Positions 52,551-60,867 of a DNA stretch of 64,000 nt are shown here, piece by piece. Source of the DNA: Mogibacterium sp. (GTDB taxonomy: Bacteria > Bacillota > Clostridia > Peptostreptococcales > Anaerovoracaceae). The DNA lies in the NCBI GenBank assembly GCA_017404265.1, contig JAFRCS010000011.1:1-64000 (forward strand), read 5' to 3'. Below the pieces are notes generated by a model. That model did not search any database, had not been told where the DNA came from, and was given only the letters and a program-made list of their open reading frames with translations. Every line of letters starts with the position of its first letter. The first letter of the stretch is position 1. A program made the translations under genes and the position numbers.

Positions 52551-54065
52551 TTATTCAGCTACAGCATCTCTTTCTCTTGCCTTGTCGAATACCGCTCTCT
52601 CCTTGTCGAGTGTAGGTGTAACCTTGGCAACGATGAACGCTACGAGTCCGCCACAGATGAATCCAGGCAGGAGCTCATATATACCTGTCGAAGCGGAAAG
52701 TCCGCCAAAGAGCCAGCCGAGGTCTACGATGAAGCCAGCGAGAATACCCGCGATAGCTCCCTTGTAGTTGAACTCTCTCCAGAAGAGCGACAGGATGATG
52801 ACCGGTCCGAACGAAGCGCCGAATGCGCCCCAGGCGTTCTCTACCAGGTTCATGATAGCCTGTGCTCCGGCTCCCTTTGAGGATGCGATCAGGTAAGCGA
52901 TGACAGCAATGACTACTACTACGATACGTCCTACCATTACGGCTTCCTTCTCGCTTACGTTCTTCTTGAACTGTGTGTAGAGGTCAGCAGTGAACGAACT
53001 GGATGCTACGAGCAACTGTGAGTCTGCAGTCGATACGGATGCAGCAATGATAGCCGCCAGCAGCAGTCCGGAAAGAGCTGCCGGGAAGAACTTCCTTGCC
53101 ATTGTGATGAATACGATCTTCTGCATTCCGATCGGGAGCAGCTCGTCTGCTACGAGCATTCTGCCCATGTAAGCGATGAGGCATGCACTTCCGAGCGAAA
53201 TAACTACCCAGATGATGGCGATCGTTGAGGACTTCTTGATTTCCGAAGGCTTCTCGATCGACATGAATCTTACGATAATGTGCGGCATACCGAAGTATCC
53301 GAGACCCCATGCAAGGCCTGTCAGAACGTCAGGCAGGCTCGCGCTGAAGATACCGCTTCCGAAGTCGCATGTTACTACCGCTCCGCTTGCGTCTGTGTAC
53401 TCATACACTTGTGAAAGAAGCGAGGTGTCGAGGTTTGTGTGTGTAACCCATACAGCAATAGGAACTGCCATCAGAGCGATCATCATCAGCATGCCCTGGA
53501 AGAAGTCTGTCCAGCATACAGCAGTGAATCCGCCGAAGATCGTATAGAACACGATCAGCAGAGCGAATATGACCATCGCAGTTGTTGTCGAGATATTAGG
53601 GAACAGTGTTCCGAATACCGTTGTGCCCGCTACGAATGCGGAAGCAACATAGATGGTATATGCGAAGAGGAAGATCAGAGCGCAGATGACCTGCAGTGTC
53701 TTGCTGTCAGCATCGAATCTGTTTGCGAGGAACTGCGGGATCGTGATCGAATCGTTAGCTTCCTCCGAGAATACTCTCAGCCTTCTTGCGCAGAGGATCC
53801 AGTTTGCGGCAGTACCGAGAGCAAGTCCGATACCGATCCAGATCTGGCCGAATCCGAATGCGAGGATCGATCCAGGAAGTCCCATCAGCAGCCAGGCCGA
53901 CATATCGGAAGCCTGTGCTGAGAGAGCAGCTACCCAAGGGCCCATCGCACGTCCGCCGAGGAAGTAGTCCTCCTGGCTTCTCTGCTTATCCTTGATATAG
54001 AAGTAGATTACTACTCCCATAAGGGCCACAAAGTACAGAATAAAAGTTAACATTTCAGAATTCAT
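52551..54065 (-). CDS. putP: Sodium/proline symporter
   Basis: Sodium-coupled proline importer of the SSS family, 504 residues, about 13 membrane segments. DYFLGGRAMGPWVAALSAQASDMSAWLLMGLPG carries the family's sodium and substrate residues; AAIIAASVSTADSQLLVASSSF is the second signature. I chose the ATG at 54065 with an AAAGGAG site. Single-gene transcript ending in tandem hairpins. Confidence 0.94.
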   Translation of the reverse strand: MNSEMLTFILYFVALMGVVIYFYIKDKQRSQEDYFLGGRAMGPWVAALSAQASDMSAWLLMGLPGSILAFGFGQIWIGIGLALGTAANWILCARRLRVFSEEANDSITIPQFLANRFDADSKTLQVICALIFLFAYTIYVASAFVAGTTVFGTLFPNISTTTAMVIFALLIVFYTIFGGFTAVCWTDFFQGMLMMIALMAVPIAVWVTHTNLDTSLLSQVYEYTDASGAVVTCDFGSGIFSASLPDVLTGLAWGLGYFGMPHIIVRFMSIEKPSEIKKSSTIAIIWVVISLGSACLIAYMGRMLVADELLPIGMQKIVFITMARKFFPAALSGLLLAAIIAASVSTADSQLLVASSSFTADLYTQFKKNVSEKEAVMVGRIVVVVIAVIAYLIASSKGAGAQAIMNLVENAWGAFGASFGPVIILSLFWREFNYKGAIAGILAGFIVDLGWLFGGLSASTGIYELLPGFICGGLVAFIVAKVTPTLDKERAVFDKARERDAVAE

Positions 54066-54455
54066 ATAATACTCCTTTTCTATTGTCACCTCTTAGCTTT
54101 TTTCGACTTTTATTTTTTACGGCATGGTCAGATCCGGTTTATCTTTATTGATTCGAATCGTCGCAAGAATGGGGTTGGTGACAATATACAATTATGTATC
54201 TATTATCGGTCCTTTTTTGCTTTAAGTCAATCTTAATTTGATATTTAGTTATCGTTTTGACAAGGATTATTTGCACGTTTTCGCTTTAGCGTGATGAACT
54301 GGCCGTTGAAATTTCAACGGTTTAACTCCCCTTTTGCTCCACAATCGTCACTTTTCCCCGTTAATTAATTAACGAGTTTACATTGTTGTAAACCAGTGTA
54401 ATAATAAGCTTGTAAAATTTCTTTTATTTATGCAGAAAACAAGGAGGTAATACCC
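54066..54455. promoter_or_regulatory. Palindrome-rich divergent region between putP and the SDR gene
   Basis: No gene is seen. Three dyads lie in order toward the SDR gene: CCGTTGAAATTTCAACGG (54303-54320), CGTTAATTAATTAACG (54359-54374) and GTTTACA-TTGT-TGTAAAC (54376-54393). The last overlaps a -35-like TTTACA (54377-54382), with -10 TAATAA at 54399-54404. This suggests operators of one or more repressors or activators. Confidence 0.55.
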
Positions 54456-55229
54456 ATGAGTGATCTTTTCGATCTTAAAGGCAATGTCGCCATTGTGACA
54501 GGCTGCTCCACAGGACTCGGAGTACAGATGGCAAATGCGCTGGCACGCCAGGGCTGCAATATAGTGGCAGTTGCTCGCCGTCAGAATCTTATCGAAGAAG
54601 TCGCTGCAGACATCGCAGAGAAGTATGGTGTCGAGACTCTCGCTGTAAGATGCGACATCACAGATACAGAGATGGTAGAGAATGCCGTCAAGACCGTGAT
54701 GGATAAGTTCGGCCGCATCGACATCCTCATCAACAATGCAGGCACAGGCGCTGTGGCTCCCGCTGAGGATATCACTGATGACCAGTTCATGAACGAGCTC
54801 AACATCGACCTCTTCGGAACGTTCAAGATGGCCCGCGCGGTAGCAAAGCAGGCAATGATCCCTGCAAAGTACGGCCGCATCATCAACATCGCTTCCATGT
54901 ACGGACTCGTAGGCAACAAGGTAGCCCCTGCTTCGCCTTACCACGCGGCAAAGGGCGGCGTAGTCAACCTGACACGCGCTCTCGCTGCTGAATGGGGCAA
55001 GTACGGCATTGCGGTAAACGCGATCTGCCCGGGATATTTCTACTCACCGCTCACAAGAGAGACTCTCGACAGCGAGTTCTTCCAGGAAAACGCCAGGACC
55101 ATGATCCCTATGGAAAGATACGGTGACGAGGGCGAACTCGACACGGCAGCCATCTTCCTTGCCTCCCCTGCCACCACATATGTGACAGGCGTGATGCTTC
55201 CGGTAGACGGCGGATACACATCGATGTAA
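54456..55229 (+). CDS. Short-chain dehydrogenase/reductase, gluconate 5-dehydrogenase-like
   Basis: Cytoplasmic classical SDR of 257 residues. The nucleotide motif is TGCSTGLG at residues 15-22; the conserved NNAG is followed by the catalytic Ser in NIASMYG and the YHAAK Tyr-Lys pair, and the C-terminus has VTGVMLPVDGGY. It resembles gluconate/3-oxoacyl reductase-type SDRs; the substrate is unknown. Strong AAGGAGG site. Its promoter region holds three palindromes. Confidence 0.88.
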   Translation: MSDLFDLKGNVAIVTGCSTGLGVQMANALARQGCNIVAVARRQNLIEEVAADIAEKYGVETLAVRCDITDTEMVENAVKTVMDKFGRIDILINNAGTGAVAPAEDITDDQFMNELNIDLFGTFKMARAVAKQAMIPAKYGRIINIASMYGLVGNKVAPASPYHAAKGGVVNLTRALAAEWGKYGIAVNAICPGYFYSPLTRETLDSEFFQENARTMIPMERYGDEGELDTAAIFLASPATTYVTGVMLPVDGGYTSM

Positions 55230-55239
55230 CAGCAATGCA

Positions 55240-55278
55240 AAAAAAGATGCGAAGGATATGAGGTCCTTCGCGTCTTTT
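55240..55278 (+). terminator. Terminator of the SDR gene
   Basis: AAAAAGATGCGAAGGA pairs with TCCTTCGCGTCTTTTT, with one mismatch-free G·T pair, just after the stop codon. Confidence 0.9.
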
Positions 55279-55321
55279 TGTGCCCTTTTCGGGGCTCTGT
55301 CTTATTGACATGTCCCTGTTT

Positions 55322-56104
55322 CTAGTTGAGGTTGAGCCTTTTCTCCATAAGATACTTGCAGATGAAGAAGTATATCACCGAGAACGCTGCTGCGGCTATT
55401 ATGGCTATTATGGCTATCCTGCTGAAGTTCTGGAAGCTGTCCGCGTCGAATGTGATCAGCTTATCGAACAGAGGGAGCAGCATCCTGCCGACCGTCGATT
55501 CAAAGACCATGATCGCGATGTATGCTCCGATAGACGCGAGCGTCGTGCGGTTCTGCGCCTGATGTCCGATCGTGATGGCAGCGTAGATCTGCATGATGGT
55601 CTTTACCACGCCTGCGACCACCATGAGCAGGACTTCTATGATGTAGATCCCGATATGTTCAGGCCAGTCGATCTGAACGCTTATCAGATCGCGGATCAGC
55701 TCTATGAACCCGACATCGGAAGATACTATGGTGGCTCCGATGGCTATCAGTATCCCTGTCAATATCGCTACCAGCACTGTCACGAAGATCCACAGTGTTG
55801 CGGATATAGCCTTGTTGCCTATGTGAGCGGTCACACTTACCGGCAGAACGTGGTTGAAATACGCTTCGTCTCCCAGCAGGCTGTTGCTGTATCTCTGGAC
55901 TATCAGGATGATCGTCATTACGAAGATGGCTGTCGCGACGGCCGTATAAAGCAGCGCGGAAATGACTACCATGAATTCAGTTTTTGAGTCTGATGACTGA
56001 GTCGCCAGGCCAAGGAACAATGCCGTCGCAGCCCAGGCCGCGTACAGCGGCACCAGTTTGCGTCCCATTGCAGGGATCTCATATTTGAGCAGTTTACCTA
56101 ACAT
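55322..56104 (-). CDS. ABC transporter permease (ABC-2 type, YtrC-like)
   Basis: Membrane protein of 260 residues with six predicted helices and a basic N-terminal cytoplasmic start (MLGKLLKYEIPAMGRKL), typical of ABC-2 export permeases. No binding-protein gene adjoins it. It overlaps the ATPase gene by seven bases. The GntR-ATPase-permease layout is that of the YtrA-type operons that respond to cell-wall-active compounds, but the substrate is not known. Confidence 0.85.
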   Translation of the reverse strand: MLGKLLKYEIPAMGRKLVPLYAAWAATALFLGLATQSSDSKTEFMVVISALLYTAVATAIFVMTIILIVQRYSNSLLGDEAYFNHVLPVSVTAHIGNKAISATLWIFVTVLVAILTGILIAIGATIVSSDVGFIELIRDLISVQIDWPEHIGIYIIEVLLMVVAGVVKTIMQIYAAITIGHQAQNRTTLASIGAYIAIMVFESTVGRMLLPLFDKLITFDADSFQNFSRIAIIAIIAAAAFSVIYFFICKYLMEKRLNLN

Positions 56105-56793
56105 TTGAATACCTCCCTGAAGAGTTTATCTACGCTTTCTCCCTTCTCCTCGCGGATCTCGTCCGCGGCCTTATGAAGGACTACCCTGCCTTCCTTGATG
56201 AACACTACGTCATCAAGTACCGACTCAACGTCCGCGATCAGATGAGTCGAGATGATCACGACCGCGTCCTCGTTGTAGTTTGAGATGATGGTCCTGAGGA
56301 TGTAATCTCTCGTTGCCGGGTCGACTCCGCCGATAGGCTCATCCAGGAGATATACCTCAGCCTGTCTTGCCATCACCAGGCAGAGCTGCAGTTTTTCTTT
56401 TGTTCCCTTGGACATCTTCTTCATCGTCTGACTGCGGTCGATGCCCAGATCATCTACCATCGCTTCCGCTTTCTGTCTGTCAAAGTCCTCAAAGAAGTCC
56501 TGATAGATATCCATGAGCTGCGAAGATGTCATGTAGTCAGGAAGAGCGTTCCTGTCCGGCAGATAGGCTACGACTCTCTTTGTCCCTACGCCCGGCTCCA
56601 TGCCGTTTATGGTCACATTGCCTGCTGTCGGCTGGAGCAGTCCGTTCAATATCTTTATAAGCGTTGTCTTACCGCTTCCGTTAGGTCCCAGCAGACCGAC
56701 TATCTGTCCCTTCTCGAGCTTGAGCGCTACGCTGTCCAGCGCAGTCAGGCTTCCGAATTGTTTTGTTACGTGATTGATCTCTATTCTTGCCAT
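56098..56793 (-). CDS. ABC transporter ATP-binding protein
   Basis: Cytoplasmic ABC ATPase of 231 residues from the ATG at 56793 (MARIEINHVTKQFGSL). Walker A GPNGSGKTT, the short signature MSKGTKEKLQL, Walker B VYLLDEPIGGVD and the H-loop ISTHLI are present. The unusual MSKGTKEKL signature is common in ABC-2-type exporters. A longer frame upstream overlaps gntR and is not needed. Confidence 0.92.
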   Translation of the reverse strand: MARIEINHVTKQFGSLTALDSVALKLEKGQIVGLLGPNGSGKTTLIKILNGLLQPTAGNVTINGMEPGVGTKRVVAYLPDRNALPDYMTSSQLMDIYQDFFEDFDRQKAEAMVDDLGIDRSQTMKKMSKGTKEKLQLCLVMARQAEVYLLDEPIGGVDPATRDYILRTIISNYNEDAVVIISTHLIADVESVLDDVVFIKEGRVVLHKAADEIREEKGESVDKLFREVFKC

Positions 56794-56807
56794 TTTTCTC
56801 GCCTCCT

Positions 56808-57176
56808 CTACCTGATGTCCTCGAGCCATTTCTTCACGGCTCCGACGATGTCTTCGCCCGACATCCCTATCTTGCGGAGCTTGTCAGCAAACTCCTCGAA
56901 ATACTTTCTGGCAAGTTCCTCATGCAAAGCCTTCAAAACTTTTTCCTCCTTAGTGACGAATCTTCCGCTGGTGCGCTCTGAGAAAACCAGTCCTTTGCGT
57001 TCGAGCTCTGCCAGCGCTTTCTGCATCGTGTTGGGATTGACTCCCGCATCCATTGCCAGATCCCTGACCGACGGCAGTTTCTCGCCGGGCTCGTATGCCC
57101 CGCTGGCGATCCGCATCGTCATCTCATCGATGATCTGGGAGTAGATCGGCACTCCGCCTTTGAAATCCCATTCCAT
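56808..57176 (-). CDS. GntR family regulator (YtrA subfamily)
   Basis: Transcriptional repressor of 122 residues: winged HTH at 10-80 (PIYSQIIDEMTMRIASGAY, LPSVRDLAMDAGVNPNTMQKAL) and a short C-terminal helix, the YtrA layout with no effector domain. First gene of the ABC operon. A large perfect inverted repeat at 57248-57283 just upstream is a likely autoregulatory operator. Confidence 0.92.
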   Translation of the reverse strand: MEWDFKGGVPIYSQIIDEMTMRIASGAYEPGEKLPSVRDLAMDAGVNPNTMQKALAELERKGLVFSERTSGRFVTKEEKVLKALHEELARKYFEEFADKLRKIGMSGEDIVGAVKKWLEDIR

Positions 57177-57247
57177 TCCTTACTTCCTTTCTGCTGTCCG
57201 GCAGCTGTTATCGGCCGTGTATTGTGTTACGTATATACGTTTGATTT

Positions 57248-57283
57248 GTATTATTGTATTAACTACTTAGTACAATAATACAT
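57248..57283. promoter_or_regulatory. GntR operator candidate
   Basis: Perfect 12-bp inverted repeat TGTATTATTGTA ... TACAATAATACA with a 12-base spacer, 72 bases upstream of the GntR start. YtrA-type regulators bind such long AT-rich dyads in their own promoters. Confidence 0.72.
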
Positions 57284-57320
57284 GCTTGCTTCCCTGTCAA
57301 GCCCCTTCTGAAAATTTTTG

Positions 57321-57348
57321 TAAAAAAAGAATAGCCTTTTAGGCTATT
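57321..57348 (-). terminator. Terminator of the third YitT operon
   Basis: On the minus strand GAATAGCC pairs with GGCTATTC around a four- to five-base loop, followed by TTTTTTT. It lies after the small membrane protein gene. Confidence 0.85.
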
Positions 57349-57383
57349 CCCCTGAGACTCTTTCTCTTTGTTTCGCGCCGGCT

Positions 57384-57557
57384 CTATTTATCCAGGTCGT
57401 TGCCGTTCCTGTTATACCTGATAAAAGAATAAATGCCAAGCACCAGCCAGATGACCGATGCTGCGAGCCAGCCCCACTGATGCTTTCCGAAGAACACCAC
57501 AAGGCATGCGATGAACGCTATAAGGTATAATGGCGCTAAGTATTTGTTGTCTACCAT
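57384..57557 (-). CDS. Small membrane protein of 57 residues
   Basis: A short gene starting MVDNKYLAPLYLIAFIACLV and ending NRNGNDLDK. Two hydrophobic helices (about residues 8-21 and 28-45) flank a KHQWGW turn. It lies 17 bases downstream of the YitT gene and before a terminator, with a GAGAAG site ahead of the ATG. I do not recognise the family. It could be a YitT accessory protein, but that is speculation. Confidence 0.7.
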   Translation of the reverse strand: MVDNKYLAPLYLIAFIACLVVFFGKHQWGWLAASVIWLVLGIYSFIRYNRNGNDLDK

Positions 57558-57574
57558 GTTCTTCTCACTTTCTT

Positions 57575-58474
57575 TTATGTATTATCCGCTTCATTGATGT
57601 CCTGGAAGCGCTTGCCCCATACATTTGTCAGGGACATTACCGTCGCGAACGAATCAGGATCGACATCCGCGACATACTTTTTGATCTTGATGCTCTCCGC
57701 CGGTGTGCAGATCACGGAAAGCGTCCTGCGCTCCTCATGAGTATACTCGCCTCGTGAGACATGTGACGTGACTGCCCTGTTCACGTCATTCAGCACATAT
57801 TCCGTTATCTGATCGGACTTTTCTTTTGAGCTTGCAATTATGTCAAACTGCACGAACCTTCCGCTGTATCCAACCGTGATCAGCGAGATCACTCTGGCTG
57901 CCACTACAGCTGTGATGATGGCGTACATCGCGATATTTGTATCGAATACGAATGCCGATATGGCGATGATTGCCACATCCATGGCCATCTGTATGTCCCC
58001 TGTACGCAGATGATTGAACAGTTTGAATTTGACTACTCTGGCAAGCGTATCGGTGCCGCCTGAAGAATAGCCCCCTATATATCCGACACCGGTCGCGATC
58101 CCGTAAAACAGACCAATAAGTATGGCTGCGAGAAACGGGTCAGGCGAATTCAGGAATTCGTAATCGATATGTTCAAATATGAAAAGCATTATCGGGTACG
58201 CGAAACCCAGAGCCACTATGCGTTTCACTTCGCCCTTCCCCATGGTTATCCATGCGATCACCAGCACCACCATTGACAGTGTATAGTAGACCAGTGAATA
58301 GCTTACCGGTAAAAAGTGAGTGATCAGTCTGGCGATACCCGGCATCCCGCCCGATGTCATGCCATTTGGTATCATGACGAATATCTGCACCGATGAACCG
58401 AAAAACGCTGATGTAAGAACTATCAGCGTCTCTCTTATGAATCTGCCTGCTTTTGTCTTAGGAGTCTTCAACAT
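57575..58474 (-). CDS. YitT family membrane protein (third paralogue)
   Basis: YitT / DUF161 protein with C-terminal DUF2179, 299 residues. It is close in sequence to the copy at 8338-9342: MIPNGMTSGGMPGIARLI, GGYSSGGTDTLARVVKFK, and a shared C-terminal SFATVMSLTNVWGKRF. It begins with a short basic N-terminus instead of the long charged one. It follows an unknown 334-residue protein by three bases. Substrate unknown. Confidence 0.85.
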   Translation of the reverse strand: MLKTPKTKAGRFIRETLIVLTSAFFGSSVQIFVMIPNGMTSGGMPGIARLITHFLPVSYSLVYYTLSMVVLVIAWITMGKGEVKRIVALGFAYPIMLFIFEHIDYEFLNSPDPFLAAILIGLFYGIATGVGYIGGYSSGGTDTLARVVKFKLFNHLRTGDIQMAMDVAIIAISAFVFDTNIAMYAIITAVVAARVISLITVGYSGRFVQFDIIASSKEKSDQITEYVLNDVNRAVTSHVSRGEYTHEERRTLSVICTPAESIKIKKYVADVDPDSFATVMSLTNVWGKRFQDINEADNT

Positions 58475-58477
58475 CTG

Positions 58478-59482
58478 TTATTTCCAATCTACCTGATCGC
58501 GGTAGCTTCCGAACGGTGTTACAGGAATGTATACCTGAACATCGAATCCGAACTCTCCATAAGTATCATATACCGGCTTCATTGTGAGGCATAATGCCCA
58601 GCCGCCGTCAAAGTTAAGCTGGATCGTGTCTCTGGATACCTCGCCGTATTTGCCTGTGGCGAATCTGACTTCAAGAAGTTCCGAAGGGAATCCTGTTTTA
58701 GGTGTCATCAGATTTGTGTTGTTTGGCATGCGTCCGAGACCGCCGTGGGCATTCACGCAGCCTATGCGCGTCACCTCGAATTCTTCTATAGGCTTGATGA
58801 AATAATAGTCTATCGTGCCGTAGAAGTAATCGTACAGTTTCTGAGCAGCTTCAGGATGGAACTTGAATATGCGCGGGAATTCGCGGCTGAATGCCTGAAG
58901 CATAGGTGTGATGAGCGATCCGTATATGAACTTTTCGTCCTTGATCAGCTCTGCCCAGTTTTCACTGTCGCGCGGAGCAATGTTCAAGAGGATATCATTC
59001 ACATCATCGAAATACTCGTTTGAGCACGGTACACCGAAAATACGGTCGCCGAAATCATCGATCCCGTTGAATGAATTCTTGATCACATCCTTGTCCATGT
59101 CGAGCTCGCGGTCCGCGACCGGCAAAGCGGAAAGGATCCTGGCATCATTCTTTACGGATATGGAGAAACGCCAGTCAAGGTCAGGGCGCTCAAGCAGGAT
59201 CTCTCCGAATGAGTCCCTTTCGAGTTTTCTGTCCAGATAGTTTAAACGTATGCAAAGCGGTTCTCCGCCGGTTTCGAAAATATATGGTTCGTGCGATACT
59301 ATGCGTTCGATCGCAGGAGCAGCCTGTCTGTATGCCAGTTCTTTTTCTTCATCAGTCTCTTCCCATAGATTGTAGAAGTACTGAGCCTCTTCATCATCTC
59401 TTATGAAATACGGTACATTCTCTCTTTCAAGGATGGTTTTGAATGCTTTCACGCATGCTTCAACAAGGATCTTGTTTATCAT
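58478..59482 (-). CDS. Cytoplasmic protein of unknown function, 334 residues
   Basis: I do not recognise this protein. It is acidic, without signal peptide or membrane segments, and predicted mixed alpha/beta. Landmarks are EKELAYRQAAPAIERIV, LDWRFSISVKNDARIL, IDYYFIKPIEEFEVTRIGCVN and a C-terminal GGWALCLTMKPVYDTYGEFG. It is the first gene of the operon with YitT and the small membrane protein, with a GGAGG-type site ahead of the ATG. Confidence 0.7.
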   Translation of the reverse strand: MINKILVEACVKAFKTILERENVPYFIRDDEEAQYFYNLWEETDEEKELAYRQAAPAIERIVSHEPYIFETGGEPLCIRLNYLDRKLERDSFGEILLERPDLDWRFSISVKNDARILSALPVADRELDMDKDVIKNSFNGIDDFGDRIFGVPCSNEYFDDVNDILLNIAPRDSENWAELIKDEKFIYGSLITPMLQAFSREFPRIFKFHPEAAQKLYDYFYGTIDYYFIKPIEEFEVTRIGCVNAHGGLGRMPNNTNLMTPKTGFPSELLEVRFATGKYGEVSRDTIQLNFDGGWALCLTMKPVYDTYGEFGFDVQVYIPVTPFGSYRDQVDWK

Positions 59483-59571
59483 ATTGAACTCCTCCTTTGG
59501 GAATTAGAACTCTTTATGTGATACCCTAAGGGCCAAAATAATCCGTATATATTATATCCTATTCAAAACAT

Positions 59572-59596
59572 AAAAAAAACGGCCTGAGCCGTTTTT
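59572..59596 (-). terminator. Terminator after tRNA-Glu
   Basis: On the minus strand AAAACGGC-TCAG-GCCGTTTT is followed by TTTT. It lies just downstream of tRNA-Glu. Confidence 0.88.
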
Positions 59597-59598
59597 CG

Positions 59599-59673
59599 TG
59601 GTAGCGCATCAGGGAATCGAACCCTGGATTCCGCCGTGAGAGGGCGACGTCTTGACCTCTTGACCAATGCGCC
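59599..59673 (-). tRNA. tRNA-Glu (CTC)
   Basis: Acceptor starts GGCGCAT; the anticodon loop CTCTCAC gives CTC, reading GAG. TTCGATT T-loop and encoded CCA are present. Stand-alone gene with its own terminator. Confidence 0.93.
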
Positions 59674-59783
59674 ACATTTTTTACATGCGCAAGTAGTATT
59701 ATAAACAAAAGGCCCCCTCTTGTCTACAAAATTATGAAAAAAGTTGTCAAGTTTCATTAAGTCTTATATGGTATCATTCTAAT

Positions 59784-60812
59784 ATGGAAAAGAAAAAAAT
59801 ACTCATTATTCATACCGGCGGCACCATAGGCATGGTTCCCACGGAAAACGGTTTTGCTCCTAAGCCGGGAGTGCTTCTGGAGGAACTTAAGAACATCCGT
59901 GACCTCAGCTCTCCTGATATGCCCGGATGGGATCTCATAGAATTCGAGCCCCTTCTTGATTCGACCAATATCAGATATGAGCAATGGAATTCCATAGCTG
60001 ACGCGATAGCCCTATATTATGATAAATATGACGGATTTGTAGTACTTCACGGGACCGACACTCTGGCCTACAGCGCTTCTGCCCTTTCATTCATGCTTGA
60101 GGGGCTGGACAAGCCTGTCGTTTTTACAGGAGCACAGATCCCGCTCTGCCAACTCAGGAGTGACGGGCGCGACAATCTGATCACTTCGATGATGATCGCG
60201 GCCGACGGAGTCATTCGTGAAGTAAGCCTGTGCTTTGGAGACTCGATACTGCGCGGCAACCGCGCCATCAAGTACTCAGCTGACGGCATGATGGCCTTCA
60301 CATCACCTAACTTCAACAGGCTCGGTGATGCCGGGATCACGATCGAATATAACCATGCTTCGATAAACGAATATGAAAAGACCGGTCTGCATTCAGGCCC
60401 CCTTAATATCGTCAAGCTGAAAGAAAGCCGTATCGCCGTCATCAAGATCGTTCCGGGCATACAGTTTGACATATTTGAGCCTATAATGCTTGAATCGCTT
60501 GATGGACTCGTGCTCGAGACTTTCGGCAAAGGCAATATACCTGATTATGACCCTGCTCTTTCGCGTCTTATTTCCGAGGCCAGCAGATACGGTACTATCG
60601 TCGTGGTATGCACCCAGTGTCCTGCGGGCACGGTGAGTCTCGGCACTTACAAGGCAGGTTCGGCTCTTGTGGAGGCCGGCGCAGTCAGCGGAGGCAACAT
60701 GACCACCGAAGCTGTTATCACAAAACTTACATACCTTCTAAGCAAAGGGCTGCCAAAGGAGGAGATCCGAAGGCTCATGCAGGACGACCTGAGAGGCGAA
60801 CTTACAAAATAA
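59784..60812 (+). CDS. ansA: Type I (cytoplasmic) L-asparaginase
   Basis: Hydrolyses asparagine to aspartate and ammonia, 342 residues, no signal peptide. The catalytic threonines are in IIHTGGTIGM near residue 14 and LHGTDTLAYSA near residue 92. The downstream FTGAQIP and SDGRDNL fit AnsA-type enzymes. Single gene, with a terminator just after it. Confidence 0.95.
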   Translation: MEKKKILIIHTGGTIGMVPTENGFAPKPGVLLEELKNIRDLSSPDMPGWDLIEFEPLLDSTNIRYEQWNSIADAIALYYDKYDGFVVLHGTDTLAYSASALSFMLEGLDKPVVFTGAQIPLCQLRSDGRDNLITSMMIAADGVIREVSLCFGDSILRGNRAIKYSADGMMAFTSPNFNRLGDAGITIEYNHASINEYEKTGLHSGPLNIVKLKESRIAVIKIVPGIQFDIFEPIMLESLDGLVLETFGKGNIPDYDPALSRLISEASRYGTIVVVCTQCPAGTVSLGTYKAGSALVEAGAVSGGNMTTEAVITKLTYLLSKGLPKEEIRRLMQDDLRGELTK

Positions 60813-60830
60813 GGAATATTTAAGCAATAT

Positions 60831-60863
60831 AAAAGATTCCCGTCAGTACGGGAATCTTTTTTG
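60831..60863. terminator. Bidirectional terminator between ansA and glpK
   Basis: AAAAGATTCCCGT pairs with ACGGGAATCTTTT around a three- to four-base loop, with T and A runs outside. It serves the convergent pair. Confidence 0.9.
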
Positions 60864-60867
60864 TTTT

